A stretch of DNA of 64,000 nucleotides, taken from NCBI GenBank assembly GCA_964019335.1, contig OZ025744.1, positions 186,001 to 250,000 of the forward strand. Reading direction: 5' to 3'. The notes under the pieces were generated by a model that worked only from the letters and a program-made list of their open reading frames with translations, ran no database searches and was not told the DNA's origin. Source of the stretch: Diplonema japonicum (Eukaryota; Euglenozoa; Diplonemea; Diplonemida; Diplonemidae). The position numbers were made by a program, and so were the translations under genes. Numbering within the stretch: position 1 is the first letter of the stretch; every line of letters begins with the position of its first letter. This document shows, piece by piece, positions 9,231 through 18,406 of the stretch.

Positions 9231-9312
9231 CGCAGACGGCAGGGTTTGAACCTGCGCATGCAGAGCACACTCGCTTAGCAGGCGAGCCCCGTAACCACTT
9301 GGGTACGTCTGC
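9231..9312 (-). tRNA. tRNA-Ser (anticodon GCT), inverted identical copy
   Basis: The exact reverse complement of the 9106-9187 gene, with the two genes convergent and separated by 43 bp. All stems and the GCU anticodon are preserved. Confidence 0.95.
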
Positions 9313-9389
9313 TGCGGGAATTTTTTAATAATAATAAATAATAAATATTCCACTACCAGGCGGGAGGATCGAAGGGGAGTAGAGAAAAC

Positions 9390-9760
9390 CATTCAAGGGA
9401 AAGGGAAAGGGACATCACTTCAAACCAAGAGAGGTGTTTGAAAGTGATTCGTGAAAAGCAGTCTCTGTTACTGAGCCATTGGTCGAGGGGTCCTGGTCCG
9501 CTGCTCCCTGTAGTAAATTACTTGGACCCCCTCACCACGCTCTTTTCATAATAAAATAAAACCGATCCCACCCACCAGGCAGCACCTGGGTCTCGAGGCA
9601 TTAGCCGCCTCTAGTAACAAGAGACGACCTCCCAGATTTTAAGAACTTTGGAGGAGTTTCAATTGTGAAAAATTAACCAGCTGACTGTGAAACTCCACCG
9701 TCTGCTGGACTTGTTGGGCTTTCGGGAGCCAATAAATTCAATTCAATTAAGTTTCGTTCT
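9390..9760 (+). other. Possible 3' end of a non-LTR retroelement
   Basis: The segment ends GGGCTTTCGGGAGCCAATAAATTCAATTCAATTAAG near 9718-9752. A terminal ATTCA-type microsatellite after AATAAA is common for non-LTR retrotransposon 3' tails. No reverse transcriptase reading frame is present, so this is only a suggestion. Confidence 0.25.
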
Positions 9761-9786
9761 TCAGTTTTTTTTTTTTTTTTTTTTTT

Positions 9787-9819
<33 letters not shown>

Positions 9820-9830
9820 TTCTCAAAATA
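9761..9830. repeat. Poly-T double tract
   Basis: Two poly-T runs of about 27 and 25 nt, separated by a few bases. Confidence 0.9.
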
Positions 9831-10036
9831 AAGGAATTCAAATCAAGCTCGATTGAATTTTTTAAATAATAATTTAATAATAGAATTTTTCCCGGTAATA
9901 ACAGTGATGATAATTTTGTTAGTTTCCTGGAAAGGAAACGACAAAGAAAATAAAGACAAGAGAAAAACTACAAACACATGAAGTGAATTTGGATTTTCCA
10001 CCAAACTCTGTAACCTGTTTTTTTTGCCCTTTGTCC

Positions 10037-10315
10037 ACGGTGGATATATTTCTCTATTGTTCACGGAAACTTGTAATTTCATATCCACCAAACACGTTTT
10101 CAAAATATTTTGTCCACCATCCACGGTAACCACTTTTGAAATCCAATCCACCAACCACGGCAACTTGGCGGCATAGTTCCACCATCCACGGTAACCTTGA
10201 AAATTTATTTCCATCATCCACGGTAACCACCAAGGCTTTTTCCACCTTCCACGGTTACCTCGAAAATTAATTCCACCACCACGGTATCCTCGAAAGGTTT
10301 TTCCACCTTCCACTG
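10037..10315. repeat. Degenerate minisatellite
   Basis: A degenerate unit of about 30-40 bp with core TTCCACCATCCACGGTAACC, often followed by TTGAAAATTTAT, is repeated about seven times. The minus-strand frame across it stays open and encodes Trp/Gly-rich repeats, but this follows from unit composition and I do not call it a gene. Confidence 0.75.
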
Positions 10316-10442
10316 TCCTTTACTTGACTGACTCCAAACCTTACTTGGATCTCCTTCCCAAGTGTTTGCAGGTCGCCGCTTGGTGTTTGATGTATTTCGC
10401 CACCCCCCGCCTGCCTTCTGTCAGGGTCCTGTGTGAAGATAA

Positions 10443-10640
10443 CCTCAAGCCCCCGTTGTAACTAAATCAAGAACGGGGAGACCCTCGTTGGGGGATAAGA
10501 GGAAACTGAGCGAAGGAGAGGGGACATACACCTGCGGCAACTGCAAGAAAGTGGGGCACAATGCCCGTTCTTGCAAGAACCCCCACCACTCGACTGCTGC
10601 GTCACAGCCGCAGACTCCTAGAAGTGCTCTTCTGAGCTGA
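10443..10640 (+). pseudogene. Zinc-knuckle C-terminal remnant of a transposase-like protein
   Basis: A plus-strand frame of about 66 codons ends at TGA 10638-10640 and has no start codon. It contains TGRPSLGDKR followed by CGNCKKVGHNARSCKN, a CX2CX4HX4C zinc knuckle. A basic GRP-type linker followed by a CCHC knuckle is the usual C-terminus of MULE-type transposases, and similar knuckles occur in retroelement Gag. No catalytic domain is recognisable upstream, so it is a truncated relic. Confidence 0.5.
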
Positions 10641-11116
10641 AGCAGACCCAGCTAATGTAGTGTCATAGTGTAGAGTCATCCCCCCCCCCCTTTTTTTTCC
10701 TTTTGCCTAATCACTTATTCCTATTGTTGTAGTGCGCTCTATATTTCGCCAAATAGTCAAAAAAACGAAAATGCGAAAGGTTCCGTGTTTGGTGGAAAAT
10801 GAAATTCGAGTTGGCTTGAACGGTGGAAAATTTTCATTTGGTTGTCGTGTTAGTAGTTTTTCTCTAAAAGGCAAATAAGAAGAAGGCACTCTAAAATTGT
10901 GGGGGGACTCGGATTTCACCATTCTTGCATATTAAAGCATCACCTCGGCCGAGCTGGTATGCAGTGTGCAGCCGCAACCTTGGAAGAAAAAAAGAAAAGA
11001 AGCTAGTTTGGCAAAACAGCTGCCCCCGATCCGAAGAGAAAAGAAAGTGGCATCTGTTGCAAAGATAATAAGCCAGGTGCAGAAAATTCCCGCACGCGAA
11101 GAATGAGAAAAAAAAA

Positions 11117-12586
11117 TATATACTGTAAAACGAATAATGTCGGACGGAAAAATTCTAGGACAGAAAAACTCCCGGACACCAAAAAAACCCGGACATTTTT
11201 CCGTCTGGGAGTTTTTGTGGGAAGAAGTTTTTTTACTTAAGGGGGGGTAGCAGCTCCCACCACGTTTGCCTGGAAGGGCTTTATTCCTGTGCAGAGCCAA
11301 AATGTTTACCCTGCGTGGCAGTTTGAATTTTTCTTCCCCTTTCAATGCACCAACAAACAGCACCCACGGGATCTTTAACTTCTCATAAACCCGTACTTCT
11401 TTCGTCAAATTAACCAGTTCGACTACCCAAGGCACGTTGAGCAGCTGGCTTGTGAGGGGCCCAACTTTGGTGCTGACACCCCCGGCCAGCTCACCCCCGA
11501 GAGGTGGAGGAGATAAACTCCTTACACCGGACCGAGAAGGCCAGTACAAACCCCCGAAAGCAGCTTGGCGGCCTCTGCGGTCAGAGGACGGCAGCAACAG
11601 GTTCAACAGAGCCCAGTTTCTTCCAGACGGAAATACTGGACAATCCAGCCCGAAAGACAAACCTAGCACTGTCCTTTTCCACTGACTATGCCGACAAAAC
11701 TTTGCAGCAAGAAAGACAAAAGCCGCAAGCCACCTCCGGAAAGCCCGGAAACGAGAAGGACAACGAGAGGGCACGCTGTTTCACCATGGAATTCAGGTCC
11801 ATAATCGACACCCATAAAGTAAGGCCGGAATTGGTCTGGAATACAGGGTTAAAAACTAAAACGAAAAGGGGTGCTAAGGTCGTAAAAGTCCGTGGCTTGG
11901 GGGACAAAACGGGCTATAACCGAACAGCTGGCTGTTTCCTTGGCTGGATGGGTTGCAACTTAAATACAAAGGCAAAGCGGAAACGCAACCGGCAGGGATT
12001 ATCCGTGCCCCGGTCAAGCACCTGCCCGTCGAATGGAGCCTAACGGCATCGCCCAATCATTGGGCTAATTATGATACTCGGTATCTGGGTTACGGAGCTG
12101 TTTCTTCCTTTTTGCTATAAATCATTGATTCCCATGGTTTTGCCGAACGGGCCGATTCGGCTGCTTGTCGGCGACCACAACTCTCACACGACCTATGCCT
12201 ATGGGTTCGTAGAGTTGTTCGCAGGCGCAAACGTGCACATTGCTTTTGTCCCCCTGGGCTCACCTACATGGTTCAACCGATGGATATTGGGTTGAACGCA
12301 GCTGTAAAGCATCTATTAAGAAAGGTAGTAGGCCACACGAAGGCTCGACAAGCTGATTGCCTCAGGGGCAGCAAGGGAGGACGGCAAGATGCAGAAAGGG
12401 AACCCTGTGGGGTTTCTTCGCGCGGTTGCCGTTTGCAGCCCAGGCCAGTATAGTATGTAGGTAGTAGTGGACCAGGCCCCCTGACGGCCTTACCTAAAAA
12501 AAACTCCCGGACGGAAAAATTCCCGGACGCCAAAAAAAACTCGGACATTTTTCCGTCCGGGAGTTTTTCGTTTTACAGTATATATA
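11117..12586 (+). mobile_element. Decayed pogo/Tc1-like DNA transposon with hairpin termini
   Basis: The ends are inverted copies: TATATACTGTAAAACGAA at 11117 and its reverse complement near 12569-12586, flanked by TATA-type sequence as expected for TA-targeting families. Inside each end a second inverted motif, CTCCCGGAC...GTCCGGGAG, forms a hairpin. The interior holds a broken DDE transposase on the plus strand. The element abuts the 3' flank of the first receptor gene. Family assignment rests on the transposase remnants. Confidence 0.75.
11504..12326 (+). pseudogene. Broken DDE-superfamily (pogo/Tigger-like) transposase
   Basis: Recognisable blocks appear in different frames. PELVWNTGLKTKTKRGAKVV and VRGLGDKTGYNRTAGC (about 11829-11940) match the first DDE region of pogo-like enzymes, with the catalytic Asp of the NxDET motif apparently replaced (WNTGL). 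LPVEWSLTASPNHW lies near 12020-12065 in another frame. IRLLVGDHNSHTTYAY (about 12150-12200) resembles the LLxDGHxSHxT block. VQPMDIGLNAAVKHLLRK (about 12270-12325) matches the LQPLDVG block in a further frame. At least two frameshifts and stops separate the blocks, so it cannot encode an active enzyme. Confidence 0.72.
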
Positions 12587-12617
12587 TCGTCTGTCCATTT
12601 CTGTTATACATTGCATT

Positions 12618-15119
12618 TCAGTTCACAATTGGTTCTTCCATCCCAAAAGGCTGTAGTAGACCTGGGTTCTGTGCTGCCTTGACCAGCTTTGCAAGATACC
12701 TCTTCGACACCTCAGAGTCGTCAGAACAGCCATCCAAAGCGCTTCTGGCTCCTTCTGCATCTCCCTCCATGAACAGCTTGAAGCTGGCTTTGTACTTTGT
12801 GTGAGGGTCGTTGGCATCCCCTTCTGCCATCTGGTACATCCACTCCTCCTCCTTCACCTCCTTAGAACCAAGTGCCTCGTGAACAAGAAGGACTTTGTCA
12901 GAGTGCTTCGGGAAGGAAAGGTGAAGAAGGGGCCTCGTGAAGGCCACGTTCGTCACCTCCTCGTGGGTCGTGTTGTCCACTGCGATGTCCGCACCCTGCA
13001 TCCTCGCCACCCGCTCCACGATGTGCACCCACGACGCCAGCGACCCGACAAAAGTGAACTTCTTCATCCCATCACAACCCATGTTCCCACACCGAACTTG
13101 TCCAGAAGCAATCCCGATCGAGAACTTCCCTGAGCGGGGACCCGTGAGCTCTCTTGAGAAGGTGTAAGCCGCTACCTTGTAAGAAGGACAGTTCCGCACA
13201 CCGTTCCACGACACGTACAGCCTGTCCCCGCTGAAGCTGTCGGGTGTTCCTCTTGTTGCCTTCACGTGTAAAAGTGCTGCTGTCAGATAGTCCGATATCT
13301 TCTTCAGAACCTGTGCTTGGTCTCCAGAAAGGAAGGATATCATGTTGCAGGCCAGGAGTGTCACCCTCTTCGTCTTTGCTTCTGTTCCGTGGAGCACCGT
13401 TTGTTTCTGAACCACTCTCGTCGATGCAGAGTGGCGCGAGGCAATGGAACCCAGTCTCGAGCCGCGAGAACGTGACTTGTGCGTGGCCGTCTTACCCTCG
13501 CTGCTTTCATCATCATCGCTCCCTTGCAGAACAGAGGCCGGCATGTAGTTCCTGTACTCAACAAGATTCTTCATCATCTGAAGAAAGCTGACCTGCATGA
13601 GCTGCACCTCTTGCAAAGTACTCAGTGGCCTCTCCCTGTCAACCTTCTCAAGGTCCATCACAGCCACCATCGCCATCTCATACTCCAGAATGAGAAGTGG
13701 TTCAATGATCTTCAGAACAAAGACAATGGACACCACAGTGAGGAGGACAGCAACGGCCACCACAAGCACGTACAGCACTGTGCGTGCCTTCTTCAGGTCG
13801 TCGTCCACCTTGCGCTCCGCATCGGAGATTGAAACACGTGTCTCTTCCAGTTTTCTATCAATCTCCCCCAAGATGTACGCCCTGTCGATCACGATGTGCA
13901 CGTACCAGTCGATCCCGTGGCCGTTGTTCATGATCCCAACCCTGTAGTAGAAGTCCTCTCCTTCAGGTGCGTAGTCGGTGCTGACGTTCAGGATAACCAA
14001 GGCTTGCGTGGTCGCAGATACTTCCAGTACGACTCCAGTCGTTTCTACCTCCTGAGCCGCTCGGCGGATGATGGGATCACTACTGTTGGTGGGTGGCATG
14101 AGGGATAGAAATTCAGGCGCGGAGTAGAAAGCAACAGTGCCACGAGAGGCGGCGACGAGCATGCCTATAGTATCAGAGCCCATGTTGCTGCCTCTCACGG
14201 TGACGTACAGCCGGCCTCTGGAGGGGTGGCCGTACACAGGACCACCAATGGTGAGCTGCTGCAAAAACTTGCTGATGTGTCGGAGGTCAGAGGCTCCGAA
14301 GGCATATCCAGTGCGGACCCCGTTGTGGGCAATAGGCATGACGATGTTGATGGTGACATACTCCCCAAAGCTGATTGGGGGCGACATCATGAGCACCCCC
14401 AAGTCGGGTGCGTTCCCTAAACCGTTTAATATTTTCGCGATATCATAGGGAGGTGAGCATGGTTTCGTAAGATCAGTACCGTTGGTAAGTAAGCTTGAGA
14501 AGTTGCAAGGGATCGACAAGTTAATATTGGGAGTCGCAGGGTACGGGTTCAGACCAATAATTTCACCTGTGACATTATCTATATTGCCTGTTATGTACCC
14601 GTTGGGCCCGCCCCAAGGATGCTCGGTGCCGTAGTTAACTACCGACGTAATGTCATGGTACTCGTCAGGGCCGCGTTCGACTGTCAAGATGTCCTCAGAG
14701 ATAAAAACTACAAGTCCATTATTCATAATTATACCGATTCCGGTGCATCCTTTCTTCACTAGAGTTAGGTATGACCAATAAAACCTTGCCTGATGATGCC
14801 AGCCAAAGATCTTTACCTTGTCGTAAGTGTTTGCCATCACTTCCTGTGCGATCGCTAGTGTAGCCAAGCGTGTTGGTTCCATAAAGTCCAGAAGGTAGTC
14901 GACGGTGCTGACCATGAGAAGGTCGAGGTACTCGTCGGTTCTCTTCCTCACGCTCTCCTCGCCCACGGTGAAGGAGCTGTTCACAGAGGTGTCCCTCGAA
15001 GCCTTCGTGTCGTCGAGCGCCGTGTCGCTGCTGCTTATCGCGAGGAACGTGCAGATAAACGCAGTGATCACGATGCACAGCAACACCAGCGCGATGTTCA
15101 GCACCTTGATGCTCGGCAT
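12618..15119 (-). CDS. Receptor protein A: Cache-like ectodomain, TM, class III cyclase-homology domain
   Basis: This 833-residue protein begins with an uncleaved-looking signal anchor (residues 6-28). The extracellular region (about 30-440) resembles a double Cache ligand-binding domain: GRLYVTVRGSNMGSDTIGML near 300 and the membrane-proximal NVSTDYAPEGEDFYYRVGIM. A second TM lies at about 446-470, then a HAMP-like helical pair ending in EYRNYMPASVL, then a class III cyclase-homology domain (about 582-745) containing VTLLACNM, FSGDRLYVSWNG and FSIGIASGQVRCGN. The first metal Asp is Asn, while the Asp of SGD is kept. Many N-glycosylation sequons and a Cys-NG-Cys loop (CNFSSLLTNGTDLTKPC) are present. 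It is probably a membrane sensor; enzymatic activity is uncertain. Confidence 0.9.
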   Translation of the reverse strand: MPSIKVLNIALVLLCIVITAFICTFLAISSSDTALDDTKASRDTSVNSSFTVGEESVRKRTDEYLDLLMVSTVDYLLDFMEPTRLATLAIAQEVMANTYDKVKIFGWHHQARFYWSYLTLVKKGCTGIGIIMNNGLVVFISEDILTVERGPDEYHDITSVVNYGTEHPWGGPNGYITGNIDNVTGEIIGLNPYPATPNINLSIPCNFSSLLTNGTDLTKPCSPPYDIAKILNGLGNAPDLGVLMMSPPISFGEYVTINIVMPIAHNGVRTGYAFGASDLRHISKFLQQLTIGGPVYGHPSRGRLYVTVRGSNMGSDTIGMLVAASRGTVAFYSAPEFLSLMPPTNSSDPIIRRAAQEVETTGVVLEVSATTQALVILNVSTDYAPEGEDFYYRVGIMNNGHGIDWYVHIVIDRAYILGEIDRKLEETRVSISDAERKVDDDLKKARTVLYVLVVAVAVLLTVVSIVFVLKIIEPLLILEYEMAMVAVMDLEKVDRERPLSTLQEVQLMQVSFLQMMKNLVEYRNYMPASVLQGSDDDESSEGKTATHKSRSRGSRLGSIASRHSASTRVVQKQTVLHGTEAKTKRVTLLACNMISFLSGDQAQVLKKISDYLTAALLHVKATRGTPDSFSGDRLYVSWNGVRNCPSYKVAAYTFSRELTGPRSGKFSIGIASGQVRCGNMGCDGMKKFTFVGSLASWVHIVERVARMQGADIAVDNTTHEEVTNVAFTRPLLHLSFPKHSDKVLLVHEALGSKEVKEEEWMYQMAEGDANDPHTKYKASFKLFMEGDAEGARSALDGCSDDSEVSKRYLAKLVKAAQNPGLLQPFGMEEPIVN

Positions 15120-15809
15120 TTTTTTATTTTATTTTTTTTTGGTTTTTTATTTTTATTTTTATCTGCTACTTTTACCCCCCCCCCCCCCCACACCCTCGTT
15201 TTCCGTAAGAGAACTAAAAAATTTTAAAAATAAAAATAAAAAAGGAAAGGGGAGGGGGGAAGAAGAAAAAAAAAATTCAAATTGGCATGCAGCGAAGGAA
15301 GCAGGCATTTCTCAGTTTTCTTTTTTTTGGGGGGGGGAAGAGCCGGTTGATTGTAAACTAGGCCGTGTTGCCAGGGATGCAAGTTCACCCATCGAGACTG
15401 ATATTGCAACTATTCACCCCGTCTTTTAGGTGTCTTTTCTTTATCAGTTCGATGAACGAGATGAAGTGGCTGCGATATTAGTCCGGTAGAGAGGAACGAG
15501 AAGAATTGCATACAAAGAAATTGTGTGCGCCAACATCCTTGCGGCTACAAAGTGCACCACAAACAACGACAAAGTACAAGCTTAGACCGTCTCAAGGTGG
15601 CGTCATTCTTTTTTTTTTATCTTACGAAATTGGCCGAGAGAGATTTCCTTTCCCCCCCCCCCCATTTAAAGAGTGTAAACTCTCGTTGCTGAGAAACTTA
15701 CATTGAACCCGTTTGGCAAAACAGTTCAAAACAAGAAGGAAACAAAAAAAAAAAAAATTCACTATGATAGGAACGAAGTGGTTAGCAACGGCCCGCCGCG
15801 GTGGCGTGC
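15120..15809. other. Intergenic, no gene seen
   Basis: The T-rich leader of receptor A, a C run, then mixed sequence. The frames found are short and unconvincing. Confidence 0.5.
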
Positions 15810-16338
15810 CTACCTTATGATGCTCCCCTTTTGGGGTCGTTCCCTGCTACCCACCGTAGTGCCTAGCTGTCGTTTATATCTTCCAATCCTTTCTTTCCGG
15901 TAATCTTCTCTCAGTCCTTTCAGCTTGGTCGCCGTCAGCCCCGATGCAAACAGGGCCCTCCTATCAAAGCCAACGACGTGGTCGCGGCCAATGGATCGTA
16001 GTGATCTCACGTTCTTGCATGACTGCGCCGGAAAAGCGCGCCTCCTCTTCTCCCTCATCCATGTCGCTTGCAGCGTATCCAGGATCCGCTTGATCCTCAC
16101 CGCCTTCTTGTCGATGTCAATCGTCGTGTTGATGTTAACCCCCAGCGTCTTCTTCGTGTAGCACTCGAAGTCAATCGCCAGCTCGATCGCCGACACGGAC
16201 GTTCCCTCCTCCGCCCACCGCAGCGCAGCCAGCCATCTCAGCACCTGATCACCATACTCCCTGAGCTGCGGGGTCAGCTTGAGCTTGTACAGTTCCACAA
16301 CCTTTGGCGCCTCGAAACGCCTTCCTTGAGTCGTAAGG

Positions 16339-16340
<2 letters not shown>
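15810..16340 (-). pseudogene. 5'-truncated open frame, possibly a retroelement C-terminal fragment
   Basis: The minus strand is open for about 177 codons and ends at 15810. There is no ATG near the beginning (the first candidate is GTG at 16298) and the frame runs back into a 34-nt poly-A/T block. It encodes LREYGDQVLRWLAALRW, then SAIELAIDFECYTKKTLGV and a basic tail. Trp-rich helices followed by ELAIDFE remind me of C-terminal segments of some protist non-LTR reverse transcriptases, but no catalytic motif is present. It may instead be an unknown truncated gene. Confidence 0.35.
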
Positions 16341-16378
<38 letters not shown>

Positions 16379-16613
16379 GATGAAAAATAACTTTGGTTAG
16401 TTACATAAGCTGAGCAACTTCTTTTCCACGTCGGCACATGTTGCTTTCCTTCAGCGCTGAAGAAGCATGGCTAGAAGAAAAAGAGAAGCTCATTTGGCAA
16501 AACTGCTGCCTCCCGAGAAAACATGGAATCTGTTTTAACCCATAAAGGACCGGAGCGGTGATTTATTATTTTTTTTATTTATCTTTATTTCACTCTTCGT
16601 CATTTTCTTCACT

Positions 16614-17158
16614 CACTAGGGGCCTCATTATTTAACGCGAAACGGCCATTATTTAACGCGAAATCGCCATTATTTAACTAGTTAAATAATGAGATTTTGC
16701 AGTTAAATAATGGCCCTTCAGAGTGAAAAAATGGGTCTTGTCGTGGAAAAAAATGCACCCAACCCCTTGAAAATTTTTTTTGGGGTGGGAGTATTTTGAC
16801 TACTTTTGGCCATCTGAGGCCATTCCAGCCCTTAAAAGTGGGAATAAGTGCCTTACTTCCCCTTTAAATGCCACGACGAAATAGCTACCCTGTATTACCT
16901 TAGGAAAATCCCCAAAAAGCTGACCTGCGTGAAAAAAAACAGCAGTGAAAGCAGTGAAGAGTGAGTGACTCAAATGACGAAAAGTGAAATAAAACGACTT
17001 ACTTGCCGCCAAATGAGCCATTATTTAACACTTGTTGCCGTTTTTTTGCACGAGGGCCCCGCGGGGCCCTCGTGCAAAAAATTCGGGAACTCGAGTTAAA
17101 TAATGACTCATTATTTGTTGGCAATAAATAGCTATTTTTGCCCCCCCCCTCCCTAGTG
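16614..17158. mobile_element. MITE-like element with CACTAGGG ends and nested inverted repeats
   Basis: The ends are CACTAGGG (16614) and CCCTAGTG (17151-17158). Inside, CATTATTTAAC is repeated several times in both orientations (16625-16700 and 17024-17112), and near 17048-17085 there is a perfect palindrome centred on GGGCCCCGCGGGGCCC. It has no coding capacity. Its 16860-17135 part recurs at 21002-21232. The ends recall CACTA elements, but I see no clear target-site duplication. Confidence 0.55.
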
Positions 17159-17738
17159 TTTTTTTTTGGCTGGGGACCCCATAAATAAAAGTAGACTTTA
17201 TTTATTTTCCCTTGTTTTGGCTAGAAACATCAAAAAAAAAAGTAACTTTATTTTTTTCCTCATGTTTCTTGCAAGTTTGTGACCAGTGGTGGTGGTGGCT
17301 GAACCTAAGAGAACATGTAAAGAACGAGCGCTTCTTCGTCCAAATAAGAGATGACAGCCAACTGAAGCGAAAGTGCCTGGGAAGACCGCTTTCTATGAGT
17401 TAGGTAGGATTGTTGCATGTGAGTTGATGCACCCCAAAGTTGACTCGTTAACGGGCCATACGTTGGGGCGCTCTTGTGCTACGCAAGCCGCTGCCAGCGG
17501 GGCCACATCATCAAAGGACGTACGTGGACCAAAACCCACTTTCTCAAGGCACAATGTGCGACAAGACCCATCCACCAAGCCAGCCACCTTCACCCAGGCC
17601 GCCCTAAGCACACATGATATCAAAATCCATGTGATCATCAAGCAGAAGAAGTAGTCCGACTACTTGTTCCCCCTTTTTTTCTTTTCTTTTTCTGCCATTA
17701 TTTATTTTTTAGCATGCCAAATATAAAACGTCCCCAGC

Positions 17739-17781
<43 letters not shown>

Positions 17782-17805
17782 ACTAGGTCGGAGGGCAAAA
17801 ACGAT
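17113..17805. repeat. Inverted-repeat-bounded segment
   Basis: Arms of about 70-115 bp (17113-17185 and 17690-17805) are imperfect inverted copies sharing CTAGTG, TTTTTTTTGGCTGGGGAC and GCAAAAA plus ATAAATA. The right arm contains a 39-nt poly-A. The interior has a 93-codon plus-strand frame (17373-17654) without recognisable motifs. It shares the CTAGTG hexamer with the element to its left. Confidence 0.6.
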
Positions 17806-18024
17806 AAATAAAATCACAGATTCTGCTATTAAAGTGGACTTTATTTTACCAAAATCAATAGTTATTAATTCTGCTAAGGTATTTTTTAATGCTCTACAAT
17901 GGGATGGCAAAATCGAGAAGGTGGGGAGGGAAATATTTCGCAAGGTACCAGGTCCAAGCGTACCATTTGACTGTCCTGTACTTTGAGTTGTTTTTTCTCA
18001 CTCCCGCTGTTCTAAAAGGCTATT

Positions 18025-18336
18025 GTGGGGGTGGCTGAAATGACATTGCAAGTGGGGATAAAAATTGTGGGCACAATAGGTAACAAGGTCAAATGGGCAC
18101 GGGATGAACTCACAGATAGAGGGAAGAAACAGAATGGCCAAGGAGCGCATTCTTATAAATCTTGTGGTTCTTTCTTGGTCATCCTGGTCGAGCTGCTCAC
18201 CGAATATCTTCAACAACTGTTTTCGCTTGTCCCATTGATGAAACGGATTTACAAAGCGGGTTTCCACTGCATGGGGACCATCAGGAACCCGGAAATTGCC
18301 CCAGAATACCCATAAAATGTCCGCAAGTGTGTGGGC
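18025..18336 (+). pseudogene. Possible piggyBac-type transposase fragment
   Basis: A plus-strand frame of about 100 codons contains FSLVPLMKRIYKAGFHCMGT followed by IRNPEIAP. This resembles the piggyBac DDE block in which a Ser/Thr-x-PL helix precedes Gly-aromatic-x-x-GT-(I/V)-R. No upstream catalytic Asp block or downstream Cys-rich domain is seen. The call rests on one motif. Confidence 0.35.
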
Positions 18337-18406
18337 TGAAGACCTGACAAGAAGCTGAAAAAAAATAAAATAAAATCAAGCAGCTATTTCTGTTATACAT
18401 TGCATT

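Larger units (their letters stand above)
9075..9343. repeat. Large inverted repeat containing two tRNA-Ser genes
   Basis: Arms 9075-9196 and 9222-9343 are inverted copies with about 25 bp between them. Each arm holds a whole tRNA-Ser plus the flanking AATTCCCGCA and ATTTATT microsatellite. The symmetry continues beyond the arms: CGCCTGGTAGTGGAATA at about 8948 reappears inverted at about 9346-9363, the left side being interrupted by the dispersed repeat at 9024-9088. Confidence 0.9.

Noticed and set aside
9843-10313. Trp/Gly-rich minus-strand frame over the minisatellite
   Set aside because: The repeated peptide follows from the DNA repeat unit; no start context or unique domain.
10932-11774. 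280-codon minus-strand frame across the left end of the pogo-like element
   Set aside because: It crosses a transposon terminus and is antisense to transposase remnants; no domain is recognisable.
12801-15078. Plus-strand and alternate-frame ORFs inside receptor genes, repeated in all eight copies
   Set aside because: They are shadows of the conserved minus-strand coding sequence; codon-position conservation belongs to the receptor frame.
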